A stretch of DNA of 64,000 bases from Streptomyces sp. NBC_00390 (GTDB lineage: Bacteria > Actinomycetota > Actinomycetes > Streptomycetales > Streptomycetaceae), in contig NZ_CP107945.1 of NCBI RefSeq assembly GCF_036057275.1, positions 1,984,001 to 2,048,000 on the forward strand. The letters are read 5' to 3'. Under the pieces are notes generated by a model. It ran no database searches and had not been told where the DNA came from. It was given only the letters and a program-made list of their open reading frames with translations. Both the position numbers and the translations under genes were made by a program. Numbering within the stretch: the stretch's first letter is position 1; every line of letters starts with the position of its first letter. Below are positions 1 through 8,282 of this stretch, piece by piece.

Positions 1-568
1 TGCGCCGGGCCATCGCCGCGGGCAGCCACAGGACCGTCACGGCGCACAGCAGGAAGCTGGCCGCGTCCGTCAGGAAGGCCTCGGTGAAACCGAGCAGCGG
101 CACCACGACGCCGGCCGAGGCGAATCCGGCGACCATCGCGAGCGAACGCGCGCCGACCATCAGCGAGTTGGCCCAGCTGCGCCGCTCGGTCCCCACCAGG
201 TCCGGAATGGAGCTGCGCAGGGCGACCATGAACAGGGTGCTGCAGGCGCCCACCACGGCGGAGACGGTGAACAGGACCGCCGTGCCCAGCTTTTCGGGGG
301 CAAGCACCAGCAACAGCATGACCGCGGCCTGGGCGATATTGGTCCAGAACATCAGTGGTTTCACCGCGACCCTTGCCAGCAGCGAACCAGCGGCGAGTCC
401 GGCCACGAATCCGGCGGCGAGCCGGACCGCCATGAAGATTCCCATGGCCAGTGCGCTGCCCGTGGTCTCGTACACGAACAGGTTCAGCGCCACCAGGTTC
501 AGGAAGGTGCCGTACGAGGAAACCGCGTACCCGGAGATCAGCAGGCGGTAGCGCCAGAGCTGTGTCAC
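1..568 (-). CDS. MFS transporter, partial (3' end outside window)
   Basis: A reverse-strand frame, open to the left edge, encodes about 189 N-terminal residues of a multi-spanning membrane protein. It begins with alternating hydrophobic segments (SGYAVSSYGTFLNLVALNLF is the first) and has basic loops such as RSSIPDLVGTERRS, the pattern of drug-export MFS permeases. GTG at 568 is the only usable start, because the frame closes with TGA a short way upstream. The gene diverges from the regulator at 769, leaving a shared gap of about 200 bases. A drug-efflux or self-resistance role is inferred from position; the substrate cannot be read from the sequence. The C-terminal half is not in the window. 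Confidence 0.8.
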   Translation of the reverse strand, partial: MTQLWRYRLLISGYAVSSYGTFLNLVALNLFVYETTGSALAMGIFMAVRLAAGFVAGLAAGSLLARVAVKPLMFWTNIAQAAVMLLLVLAPEKLGTAVLFTVSAVVGACSTLFMVALRSSIPDLVGTERRSWANSLMVGARSLAMVAGFASAGVVVPLLGFTEAFLTDAASFLLCAVTVLWLPAAMARR

Positions 569-768
569 GATCGCGATTCGGCCGGAACGCAGGTGCCCCG
601 CGCCGTGGCTGTGACTCGGTTCGGCTGACGCATGGTTCCCCTTCTCGACGCTTGCCCGGCGAGGTCTTCCCGCTCACCTCATGTTTGCCGCCGGAACCGC
701 CACACCCCAGAGCCGAAGAATGCACAAATGTAATCTGCACAGTTGTGAACCCCGAGCAATCCACCAAC

Positions 769-1761
769 ATGACGTGCAATTGCGACAGTTCGCGGCCGGA
801 CGGACCGTGCGCCACCGCGCTCCACCGTTATCGCGCGGCTCTCTCCACCAAGACCCTGCCGCGGTCAGAGGTGCCTGCCTGCCTGTGGAGACTGAGACTT
901 GTCACCGATTGCCCGGGCTCGCCGGAACTGGCCATGGTGGTCCCGCCCGACGCGGCGGCCTTCGCCGTGCTCGGCCCGCTGGAGGAAGCGATCGCCGGGC
1001 GGCAGAAAGAGCTGCATGCCGCCAGAGCGGCGCTGTCGGCGTTCACGGAGATCTACACCGAGACCCGCCGGCAGGAAGAGCCTCCGCTCACCCTGCTCAC
1101 CGGCGGGGAACTCATCAACAGGTCCCTCGCCGCGGCCGTGGCCGCCTGCCGGACGGAGCTGCTGACCGCGCAGCCGGGCGGTGGACGCCCGCCGCATGCG
1201 CTCGGCGAGGCGCTGGAGAGGGACCTGCGGCTGCTGGGGCGCGGGGTGCGCCAGCAGACCATCTACCAGCACACCGTGCGCTCGCACCAGGCGACGATGT
1301 CCTACATCGAGCAGATCACCGACGCGGGCGCCGAAGTGCGGACGCTGAGCGAGGTGTTCGAGCGGATGATCATCTGTGACCGCAGGGTCGCCTTCATCCC
1401 GGTGTCCGAGGAACGCAGCGTCGCCGCGCTCCAGGTGAGGCACCCGGCGCTGGTCCGGCTGCTGGCCCAGTTCTTCGACAACGCCTGGGCGCGTTCCATC
1501 CCGGTGCACGCCGACAGCCCGTCGATGCGCTCGTCGCCCACCGTCACCTCCGACGTCCAGCGGGCGATCCTGCTGGCCGTGGTCTCCGGCGAGACGGACG
1601 ACTCCATCGCCCGCCGGCTGGGGATGAGCAGGCGCAGTGTGGCCGAGCACATCCGCAAGGTGTCCCAGCGGCTCGGGAGCAGCAGCCGGGCCCAACTCGG
1701 ATATCTGCTGGCGACTTCGGGTCTGCTCGACCCGGACGGGCCGGCCGAGACGGGGACGTGA
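769..1761 (+). CDS. LuxR-type HTH transcriptional regulator (paralogue of the one at 18109)
   Basis: This 330-residue protein has a C-terminal helix-turn-helix (around DDSIARRLGMSRRSVAEHIR, residues 265-300) of the LuxR/NarL type. The N-terminal region is TrmB-like and contains no receiver domain. The central segment (IYQHTVR, GAEVRTLSEVFERMI, DRRVAFIP) closely matches the regulator at 18109-19128, so the two are paralogues. ATG 769 was chosen because it gives a length like the paralogue's (339 aa). It lies upstream of, and converges on, the ATP-grasp gene at 1826-3148, and is divergent from the MFS gene. A pathway-specific activator is the likely role. The ligand is unknown. Confidence 0.8.
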   Translation: MTCNCDSSRPDGPCATALHRYRAALSTKTLPRSEVPACLWRLRLVTDCPGSPELAMVVPPDAAAFAVLGPLEEAIAGRQKELHAARAALSAFTEIYTETRRQEEPPLTLLTGGELINRSLAAAVAACRTELLTAQPGGGRPPHALGEALERDLRLLGRGVRQQTIYQHTVRSHQATMSYIEQITDAGAEVRTLSEVFERMIICDRRVAFIPVSEERSVAALQVRHPALVRLLAQFFDNAWARSIPVHADSPSMRSSPTVTSDVQRAILLAVVSGETDDSIARRLGMSRRSVAEHIRKVSQRLGSSSRAQLGYLLATSGLLDPDGPAETGT

Positions 1762-1791
1762 CCGGTCTGCCCGTGTCCCCGCCTTGCGGGT

Positions 1792-1815
1792 GCCGGGCGC
1801 TATGTGCAGCCCGGC
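1792..1815. terminator. Possible bidirectional terminator
   Basis: A 7-bp perfect inverted repeat (GCCGGGC / GCCCGGC) with a 10-base loop lies between the convergent ends of the regulator (stop 1761) and the ATP-grasp gene (stop 1826). There is no T-tract, as is common in Streptomyces terminators. The stem is short, so the call is modest. Confidence 0.4.
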
Positions 1816-1825
1816 GAGCGGGCGT

Positions 1826-3148
1826 TCAGGCCGGCACGAGGAACGGACCGGTGGTCCGGCAGGCGGGGTTGGCGCCCATACCGACCACCGCGCCCGCTCC
1901 GTACGGCAGGGCGCGGATGTGCGAGCCCGCGTATCCGTCCGGCGTCAGGAACACGTCCCAGGCCGCCATCCAGTCCTCGGTGCGACCGGTGTCGGGCGAG
2001 ACCACGGGCTCGCGCCGCGGTACAACGCGTTCCTGGGCGATGAAGCCGCCGCCGGCGCTCTCCTGGAGAACCGTCGCCCAGTCGCGGTCGGACAGCTCCC
2101 AGCCGACGTGGATGCCCGAACCGGCGAAGTCCGCACGGGGTTTGACGATCAGCCGCTCGCGGTTCTGACGGCAGTGCTCGACGAGTGCGGGCGTCAGCTC
2201 CCGGGTCCAGGGCAGCACCCGGTCGATCAGCTCCACCTCCGCCGCGGTGAAGGCACCGCGGCCGCGTTCGTCGGAGAGCAGCGCGAGGCAGCCCTTGTTG
2301 GCGAAGAGTGAGGACTGGAAGGTGGTGAACAGCACCACCCGGCCCTCCTCGTGGGCGCGCAGGATCGGCTCGACGGCCTCCTCACCGCCGGGTGTGCGGA
2401 CGGTCTGCGCGGCGGAGAAGTACCGCAGCACCACATCGACGGGGGTGCCGTCGAGCAGCAGTCGGCCGTCCTTCTCCCGGATCCCGCCCACCTCGCCGAT
2501 CCGCAGATCGATCCCGAGGCGCTGCATCATCTCCTGGAAGGAGTGCACCAGATGGAGGTACGGGGCAAGGCCCCCGTCCCCCTCGACGAGTGCCACGACC
2601 GGGTCGGCGCCGCCGGTCAGCGGCGCGGCGGCGGCGCGCAGGGCGGCGGCGATCCGCTCGCCGGTGTGCACATAGCTGAGCCGGTGCGCCTCGGCGAACG
2701 ACCGGAACTCCGGGACGCCGAGCAGGGCCCGCTGGATCTCGGCCCGGTCGGCACCCCCGAGTTCGCTGCCGACGTTGAACTCCAGCAGCTTGAAGGAGGT
2801 GCCGTCGTGGTAGATGTCGGCACGGCCGTACGGGACGGGATCGCCGCCCGCGAACCGGCGCATGAGGGCGGCCTGCCGGCCGGGTATGCCGAGTGCCGTG
2901 CAGTAGGCGCCCAGGTCGCCGTCGAAGAGGCGGTCCGGCAGCTGGGTGAGCAGGTCGAAGACCGACCGTATGTCGTCGGCGAAGGCACGCATCGGGCCCT
3001 CGTCTATGAAGAACGGTCGGGGAAGCAGCCGGTGACCGCAGGACACGTGGAACAACGGCGGGAATTCGGCTCGGGCCATGGCGTTGAGCAGCCCGGTGTT
3101 CCCGTCGAGGCACTGCTGGTTGTAGGCCTCGGTGACATGGTCTGACAT
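1826..3148 (-). CDS. ATP-grasp-like ligase A
   Basis: This 440-residue soluble protein shows ATP-grasp features in its C-terminal half: a nucleotide-binding lysine and glycine-rich loop (IVKPRADFAGSGIHVG, about residue 345), the FIAQERV strand, and a late Asn-bearing segment (GMGANPACRTTG). The N-terminal half has EFNVGSELGG, as seen in glutathionylspermidine-synthase-like or circularly permuted ATP-grasp proteins. Such enzymes couple a carboxylate to an amine through an acyl phosphate. The substrate cannot be told. ATG 3148 is preceded by GGGGGA. It is separated from the rest of the reverse-strand block by a MITE-like insertion, which probably breaks an older operon. Two unrelated-subfamily ATP-grasp genes follow at 4859 and 6151, so ligation is central to this arm. 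Confidence 0.72.
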   Translation of the reverse strand: MSDHVTEAYNQQCLDGNTGLLNAMARAEFPPLFHVSCGHRLLPRPFFIDEGPMRAFADDIRSVFDLLTQLPDRLFDGDLGAYCTALGIPGRQAALMRRFAGGDPVPYGRADIYHDGTSFKLLEFNVGSELGGADRAEIQRALLGVPEFRSFAEAHRLSYVHTGERIAAALRAAAAPLTGGADPVVALVEGDGGLAPYLHLVHSFQEMMQRLGIDLRIGEVGGIREKDGRLLLDGTPVDVVLRYFSAAQTVRTPGGEEAVEPILRAHEEGRVVLFTTFQSSLFANKGCLALLSDERGRGAFTAAEVELIDRVLPWTRELTPALVEHCRQNRERLIVKPRADFAGSGIHVGWELSDRDWATVLQESAGGGFIAQERVVPRREPVVSPDTGRTEDWMAAWDVFLTPDGYAGSHIRALPYGAGAVVGMGANPACRTTGPFLVPA

Positions 3149-3263
3149 GGGTCCCCCGATTCGGGCGCGTACGGTGCCGGCACGGTGGCCGGTTCGGCAG
3201 GTGTGAGGGGCGGACGGCCGGGCAGGAAGCGATGGGCCCGGGCCCGTCCGCCCGGTCAGGGCA

Positions 3264-3585
3264 CTAGGCCCTGTCCGGGCGATCTTCGAGGATCAGCCTG
3301 CGGCGTCAAATGCATGGGGCCTCCCCAGGCCCGCCAGGGCCGAGGCATGGGGCCTCCCCAGGCCCACCAGGGCCGAGGCATGGGGCCTCCCCAGGCCCGC
3401 CAGGGCCGAGGGGACACATCGCAAGGCGGAGGGTCGCCCTCGTACTGGACGTACTTGGGTGACTCCGACAACACAGCGAGGTGCCGTAGCTGGGGGTACC
3501 TCCTGGGGGTCCCCCGGACGGAGTCCTGGGGAGAAGCTCTGGGGGAGCGTCGCAGGCCCGACAAGATCGCCCGGACAGGGCCTAG
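3264..3585. mobile_element. MITE-like non-autonomous element with TA target duplication
   Basis: A perfect 23-bp inverted repeat bounds the segment: left arm 3264-3286 (CTAGGCCCTGTCCGGGCGAT then CTT) and right arm 3563-3585. Reading the terminal repeat as GGCCCTGTCCGG... leaves TA at both outer borders, the target duplication typical of IS630/Tc1-mariner elements. There is no transposase inside. The interior carries three 33-bp direct repeats and GC-rich hairpin-forming sequence. The right border supplies the TAG stop of the MFS gene (3582-3584). The element lies between MFS and ATP-grasp A, both on the reverse strand. The MITE identity is inferred from structure. Confidence 0.6.
3312..3410. 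repeat. Three tandem 33-bp direct repeats inside the MITE-like element
   Basis: Units start at 3312, 3345 and 3378 with GCATGGGGCCTCCCCAGGCC. They differ by one base (CCCGCC versus CCCACC in the middle unit). Each unit contains GGGGCCTCCCC, an imperfect hairpin. The period is a multiple of three, but no gene is evident. Confidence 0.85.
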
Positions 3586-4862
3586 GCGGAGGGCAGTTCG
3601 CGCATCGTGCGCAGCGGGGAGAGGAACACCGGCAGCCAGGCGATCGCCAGGCCGACGGCTCCGGTCCACAGGGCCGCCCGGACGGATACGTACTCACCGA
3701 TGACCGCGGCGAGCGCGGCGCCGACCGCCAGGGCACCGGTGAACAGGAAGCGCATGGTGGCGTTCATCCGGCCGAGCAGTTCGTCCGGGGTGACGCGCTG
3801 ACGGAAGCTGACCATCAGGACGTTGTCCACGCCCATGCGGACGGTGACCAGCAGCCAGCAGACGGCCGTCACCCAGAGCCAGGCGCCGCGGTCCACGACG
3901 AGCGGAACGGCCAGGGCGAACGGCGCGGTGGACAGGCCGAGCACCCAGGGGGCCCGGCCGGCGCCCAGCCGCTCGCCCACCTGGCGGGCGGCGAACGCGC
4001 CGAGGAAGACGCCGACGCCGCCGACGGACAGGAAGAGGCCGATGGTCCATACCGACAGCTTCAACTCGTCGCGGAACAGCACGGGGATCATCGTGGTGAT
4101 GGCGAAGACGGAGAGGTTGGTGCAGGCCCCGGCCAGCGCGACCGGCCGCAGCACGACATGGCCGAATACGAACCGGACGCCCTCGCCGACCTCCGCGGCC
4201 AGGTTCCCCCGCACCTGCCGGGGCTTCTCCTCGGGCCTGCGGATCCGGGTGAGGCAGAACGCGGACCACAGGAAGCCGAACGCGTTGGCGAGCACCGCGA
4301 CCGGCGCGGTGAGTGCCCCCACCAGGAAGCCGCCGCCGCCCCTGCCGCCGACCTGGAGCGCCGCGTCCCAGCCGTTGAGCTGGGCATTGGCCTGGATCAG
4401 CCGGTCGCGGCCGACGAGGTGGGGCAGATAGCTCTGGGCGCCCACGTCGAAGAACACGGTGGCGCAGCCCGAGAGCAGCACCACCGCGTAGAGCTGTCCG
4501 ATGCTCAGCATGTCCAGCCAGGCCGCGACGGGTACGGAGGCCAGCAGCGCGGTCCGCACCAGATCGGTGACGATCATGACCCGGCGGTATCGCATCCGGT
4601 CCACCCAGGCGCCGGCCGGCAGCCCGATGAGGAGGAAGGCGACAGTGGACAGCATGCCCAGCAGACCGACCTGTCCCGGGGAGGCGTCGAGGGCCTCGAT
4701 GGCCACCAGGGGCAGGGCGATGTAGCCGATGTGGGTGCCGACCTTGCTGACCACGGCTGCCGCGAACAGCATCCGGAAGTCGTGGTCGCGCAGGATCGGG
4801 ACGGTGGTCTCGTCACCGGCAGCCGCCGCGTCCGTGCCGCCGGTCTTCCTCGGTGTCGTCAT
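3582..4862 (-). CDS. MFS efflux transporter
   Basis: This 426-residue membrane protein has about 12 hydrophobic segments and the MFS loop 2-3 signature region (LPAGAWVDRMRYRRVMI). It resembles the DHA/enterobactin-exporter-like family common in siderophore and antibiotic clusters. The start ATG at 4862 overlaps the stop of ATP-grasp B (ATGA), which implies translational coupling and one operon with the biosynthetic genes. Export or self-resistance for the product of this arm is the natural inference. The TAG stop codon falls in the TA/terminal repeat of the MITE-like element, so insertion may have trimmed or extended the C-terminus (…RTMRELPSA). Confidence 0.88.
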   Translation of the reverse strand: MTTPRKTGGTDAAAAGDETTVPILRDHDFRMLFAAAVVSKVGTHIGYIALPLVAIEALDASPGQVGLLGMLSTVAFLLIGLPAGAWVDRMRYRRVMIVTDLVRTALLASVPVAAWLDMLSIGQLYAVVLLSGCATVFFDVGAQSYLPHLVGRDRLIQANAQLNGWDAALQVGGRGGGGFLVGALTAPVAVLANAFGFLWSAFCLTRIRRPEEKPRQVRGNLAAEVGEGVRFVFGHVVLRPVALAGACTNLSVFAITTMIPVLFRDELKLSVWTIGLFLSVGGVGVFLGAFAARQVGERLGAGRAPWVLGLSTAPFALAVPLVVDRGAWLWVTAVCWLLVTVRMGVDNVLMVSFRQRVTPDELLGRMNATMRFLFTGALAVGAALAAVIGEYVSVRAALWTGAVGLAIAWLPVFLSPLRTMRELPSA

Positions 4863-6154
4863 CGGGTCTCCCGCGCCCCTTCCGCGGCCGCAGTGGTGTG
4901 GAACCGCAGGACGGCGTCGACCTCGGCGCAGCGGCGCGCGGCGGCCGGGGTGTCCTCGCCGGTGGCGATGACGTACCCCATGGCCCGGTCCCAGCCGGCC
5001 CGGATCGCGGGCACGGTGTCGCCGACGTTCATCTGCAGCATCACCCCCGTGGCGGCGCCGGAGAGCTCCACCAGCCCCGGCACTCCGGGCAGCTTGGCAC
5101 CGACGGGTCCCTGCCGCACCTCGACACCGTCCGCTTTCAGCCGCTCGATGCCGTCGAAGCCGGTGATCACTCCCGGCTCGGGGGCGAAGAAGCGGATGTG
5201 TCCGGCGCCGGTGGCCTGGGGTGCCCGCTCGGGCAGTTCCTCGATCCCGAGCGGGACGGACAGGAACAGGCGGGAGAAGTCCAGTCCGTAGGCGCGGCGC
5301 AGTATGGAGGGTGTGCCGCCACCGCCCATGCGGCTGTGCGACTCGAGCATGCGCGGGCCGTCCTCGGTGAGGATGAACTCGGTGTGGGTGGGGCCTTCCT
5401 GCAGCCCGACCTCGTCCAGCAGGGCGACGGTCTGGGCGTGCAGCTCCGCCGTCCACTCCGCGCCGTACGCGCCGGGGATGGAGTGCTCCATCTCCACGAG
5501 GAACTCGTCCAGCACCGAGGTCATCAGGGCGACGGGAAGGTGCCGGCCGCCGGAGGAGAACGTCTCGACGCTGATGACCGGGCCGTCGAGGAACTCCTCG
5601 GCGAGCGCCCGCCGGTAGCCGGCGGCACTCAGCGCCTCCCAGGCGGCCGTGGCCGCCTCCTTGTCGTCGAGGATGTGCACATCGGCGCTGGCCGTGCCGT
5701 CGACGGGTTTGACGACGATCCGCCCGCCGATGGCGTCCAGGAAGGCGATGAGGGAGTCGGCGCTGTCGACGACCTGGTACCGGACCGGGCTGACCCCCGC
5801 CCGCCCCAGTGCCTCGCGGGTGAGGACCTTGTCGTACAGGGACCGCACGGCGGCGACGCTGTTGCCCGGCAGGCCGAGCTCCTCGACGACGACGGCGGTG
5901 GGCACGGCCCCGGCCTCGCTGGTGGTGAGGACCCGCTCGAAGGGGCGTTCGGCGTGCAGCGGGCGCAGCACGTCCAGCAGGGAGTCCGCGTCGGACAGGT
6001 CGGCGTGGACGATGCGCTCGCAGTAGGAGTGCAGCATCTCCTCGTACATGCCGGGCACATGGACCAGCACGACGTCGAGGCCGAGCTCCTTCGCGGACAT
6101 CACCGAGTGGGAGTGTCCGCCGACGACGGCTACACGGCGCCTGGTGCTGGTCAC
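4859..6154 (-). CDS. ATP-grasp ligase B (carboxylate-amine ligase)
   Basis: This 431-residue protein has the standard order of an ATP-grasp amino-acid ligase: a preATP-grasp Rossmann-like start (RRVAVVGGHSHSV), a phosphate-binding lysine strand (IVVKPVDGTASADVHIL, about 145-160), a hinge LAEEFLDGPVISVE, and the Mg-binding HTEFILTEDGPRMLESHSRM segment. The GTG start at 6154 overlaps the TGA of ATP-grasp C (GTGA), and its own stop overlaps the MFS start. The relatives are dipeptide ligases of the BacD/L-amino-acid ligase group. It probably forms an amide between two amino-acid-like acids; specificity is unknown. It is a paralogue of the next gene. Confidence 0.85.
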   Translation of the reverse strand: MTSTRRRVAVVGGHSHSVMSAKELGLDVVLVHVPGMYEEMLHSYCERIVHADLSDADSLLDVLRPLHAERPFERVLTTSEAGAVPTAVVVEELGLPGNSVAAVRSLYDKVLTREALGRAGVSPVRYQVVDSADSLIAFLDAIGGRIVVKPVDGTASADVHILDDKEAATAAWEALSAAGYRRALAEEFLDGPVISVETFSSGGRHLPVALMTSVLDEFLVEMEHSIPGAYGAEWTAELHAQTVALLDEVGLQEGPTHTEFILTEDGPRMLESHSRMGGGGTPSILRRAYGLDFSRLFLSVPLGIEELPERAPQATGAGHIRFFAPEPGVITGFDGIERLKADGVEVRQGPVGAKLPGVPGLVELSGAATGVMLQMNVGDTVPAIRAGWDRAMGYVIATGEDTPAAARRCAEVDAVLRFHTTAAAEGARETR

Positions 6155-7410
6155 GAGGTCTCCAGTCGAAGAGTGGCGGTCATCTCCCGGAAGGCCGGGT
6201 CGAGTTCGCCCGCGGTGTCCACCGTGAAGATCAGATGGCCGTGGCCCTGGAAGGTCTGCGGAGGTACGAGCAGATGGTCGCCGGGGGTCTTGTAGATCTG
6301 CACCTCGTCGACGCGCGGGTCGGCGCGGACCTCGTCGAGGCCGACGGTGCCGGTGAAGGTGCCCGCCTTGTCGGGGAAGATGTTCCAGAAGCCGACCGGG
6401 GTGGCCCGCTCCTTGGGTTCGATGCGGGGTGCCCGGCCGCTCGCGAGGTCCAGGATCGCCTCGACCATGTCGACGCCGGTGGAGAGCAGTACGGAGCGGT
6501 ATATGGGCCCGCCGCCCATCCGGGCCGCGGCCTCCAGCACCACTGGTTCGGCGTCGCCGCGCAGCCGGAACTCCACATGGGTGGCGCCGGTGGTGATGCC
6601 GAGGGCGGCATGGACGGCGACGGTGGCCTCCTCGACCGCGCGCACGGTCGCCTCGGGGAGCCGCGTCGGCGTGCACGCGTAGACCTCTTCGAAGGTGGGG
6701 CCGGTGGGCAGCGGCTTGTCGTGGATGGCGAGCGTGCGGGTGGTGCCGTCGTGGACGAGGGACTCGACACAGATCTCGGCGCCGGGCACGAACTCCTCCA
6801 GCAGCAGCCCGCCTTCGTACTCGGCGTGCGCGGAGCTGTGCAGGGGGTCGTAGGTGAAGCCGTCCCAGGCGCCCTTGAGGAAGAAGTCGAAGTGCTCGGC
6901 GAGCTCGTCCTCGTCGTCGACGCTGCGCACGAACATGCTGCCGGTGCCCAGGACCGGCTTCATCACCAGCGGGAAGCCGGTGTGCCGGGCGATCTCGCGG
7001 GCCTCGTCGAGGGAGTGCGCGATTCCGTAGCGAGGCTGCGGCACCCCGCCCGCGGCGAACGCCTCGCGCATCACCCACTTGTCGCGGGCCAGCCGCGCGG
7101 TGCGCTCGCTCACCGACGGCAGGCCGAACTCCGCCGCGACGCGGGCGGCCGAGGGCACGGGGGCCTCGGCGAAGGTGACCACCGCCGAGAACGGCTCGCT
7201 CTCCTCGGCCGCGAGGGCCTTCACCGCCGCCAGCGTCTCTTCGATGCTGCTGGTGTCCGCGATGACGACCCGGTCGACGTACTCCGCCTCCCACTCGGGG
7301 TCCTTCATCACGAGCAGCAGCCGCTGCCCGTGCTCACGGGCGTATTCCTGGGCACGGGCCAGATGGCGCCGGCGGCTGAGGTTCTTCTTGTGGAGTACGA
7401 GGATGCTCAT
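6151..7410 (-). CDS. ATP-grasp ligase C (carboxylate-amine ligase)
   Basis: This 419-residue paralogue of ligase B has an N-terminal fold start (MSILVLHKKNLSRRRHLA), a lysine/glycine loop (PLVMKPVLGTGSMFVRS), a hinge LLEEFVPGAEICVES and the metal-site segment ATHVEFRLRGD…EAAARMGGG. ATG 7410 has a good position just after the aldo/keto reductase (gap 23 bases), and the stop overlaps ligase B's GTG. Two consecutive paralogous ligases suggest two successive amide-forming steps, or a chain-length-determining pair. Substrates are not readable. Confidence 0.85.
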   Translation of the reverse strand: MSILVLHKKNLSRRRHLARAQEYAREHGQRLLLVMKDPEWEAEYVDRVVIADTSSIEETLAAVKALAAEESEPFSAVVTFAEAPVPSAARVAAEFGLPSVSERTARLARDKWVMREAFAAGGVPQPRYGIAHSLDEAREIARHTGFPLVMKPVLGTGSMFVRSVDDEDELAEHFDFFLKGAWDGFTYDPLHSSAHAEYEGGLLLEEFVPGAEICVESLVHDGTTRTLAIHDKPLPTGPTFEEVYACTPTRLPEATVRAVEEATVAVHAALGITTGATHVEFRLRGDAEPVVLEAAARMGGGPIYRSVLLSTGVDMVEAILDLASGRAPRIEPKERATPVGFWNIFPDKAGTFTGTVGLDEVRADPRVDEVQIYKTPGDHLLVPPQTFQGHGHLIFTVDTAGELDPAFREMTATLRLETS

Positions 7411-7433
7411 GGCGGTGGTCTTCTGCCTTCCGG

Positions 7434-8282
7434 TCAGGCCAGCATGGACAGACGCGCGAACTGGTCGTCGGTGAGCTCGATGTCCCTGGCGCGCACGTTC
7501 TCCTCCAGATGGGCGACGGAGGAGGTGCCCGGGATCGGGATCACCACGGGAGAGCGGCGCAGCAGCCAGGCGAGTGCCACCTGGGCGGGCGTGGCGCCGA
7601 GCTCCTCGGCGACGCCGGCGACGGGACTGCCGGGACCGGCGTGCTCGCCGCGCGCGATGGGCAGCCACGGGATGAAGGCGATGTTCTCCCGCGTGCAGTG
7701 GTCGAGGACGGCCTCGTGCGAACGGTTGGTGAGGTTGAACAGGTTCTGCACGCTGACCACGTCGAAGTAGGCCTGTGCCTCTTCGATCTGCGCGACGGTG
7801 ACCTCGGAGAGTCCGAGGTGGCGGACCTTGCCCTCCTTCTGCAGCTGGGCGAGCGCGCCGAACTGGTCGGCGGCCGGTACCTGCGGGTCGATGCGGTGCA
7901 GCTGGTAGAGGTCGATGCATTCGACCCGCAGCCGCCGCAGGCTCAGTTCGCACTGCTGGCGCAGGTACTCGGGGCGGCCGAGCGGCTTCCACTCCTGCGG
8001 CGAGGGCCGGCTCTGGCCCGCCTTGGTGGCGATGACCAGGCCGTCCCGGTAGGGGTGGAGCGCCTCGGCGAGCTGCTTCTCGTTGGTGCCCGGACCGTAC
8101 GCGTCGGCGGTGTCGATGAAGTCGACACCCAGCTCGACCGCGCGGCGGGCGACCTCGAGGGCGCCCTGCGGGTCCGCGGGCAGGCCCCAGTTGAGCTCGC
8201 CGGTGAGCCGCATCGCCCCGAAGCCCAGGCGGCTGACTGTCAGGTCGCCGCCGATGCTGAAAGTGGCGGGATTGTCGCTCAT
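7434..8282 (-). CDS. Aldo/keto reductase
   Basis: This 282-residue (alpha/beta)8-barrel oxidoreductase shows the AKR tetrad: Asp and Tyr in FIDTADAYGPG, Lys in VIATKAG and His in LYQLHRID. A late GTSSVAHLEENV segment fits NADPH binding. Its ATG at 8282 overlaps the stop of the upstream MDR gene (ATGA), so it is in the same operon. The role would be carbonyl reduction on a sugar- or keto-acid intermediate; this is inferred from context. Confidence 0.9.
   Translation of the reverse strand: MSDNPATFSIGGDLTVSRLGFGAMRLTGELNWGLPADPQGALEVARRAVELGVDFIDTADAYGPGTNEKQLAEALHPYRDGLVIATKAGQSRPSPQEWKPLGRPEYLRQQCELSLRRLRVECIDLYQLHRIDPQVPAADQFGALAQLQKEGKVRHLGLSEVTVAQIEEAQAYFDVVSVQNLFNLTNRSHEAVLDHCTRENIAFIPWLPIARGEHAGPGSPVAGVAEELGATPAQVALAWLLRRSPVVIPIPGTSSVAHLEENVRARDIELTDDQFARLSMLA

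Noticed and set aside
3312..3410. Possible CRISPR array (three regular repeats)
   Set aside because: The 33-bp units are contiguous with no spacers and sit inside a MITE-like element; no cas genes are present.
3459..5291. A 610-codon + frame opposite the MFS and ligase B genes
   Set aside because: Antisense composition (His, Gln, Arg, Gly-rich), no ribosome site and no motif.
4859..7294. An 811-codon reverse frame running through ligases B and C
   Set aside because: Only its last 431 codons (from GTG 6154) make sense; the upstream part is ligase C read out of frame.
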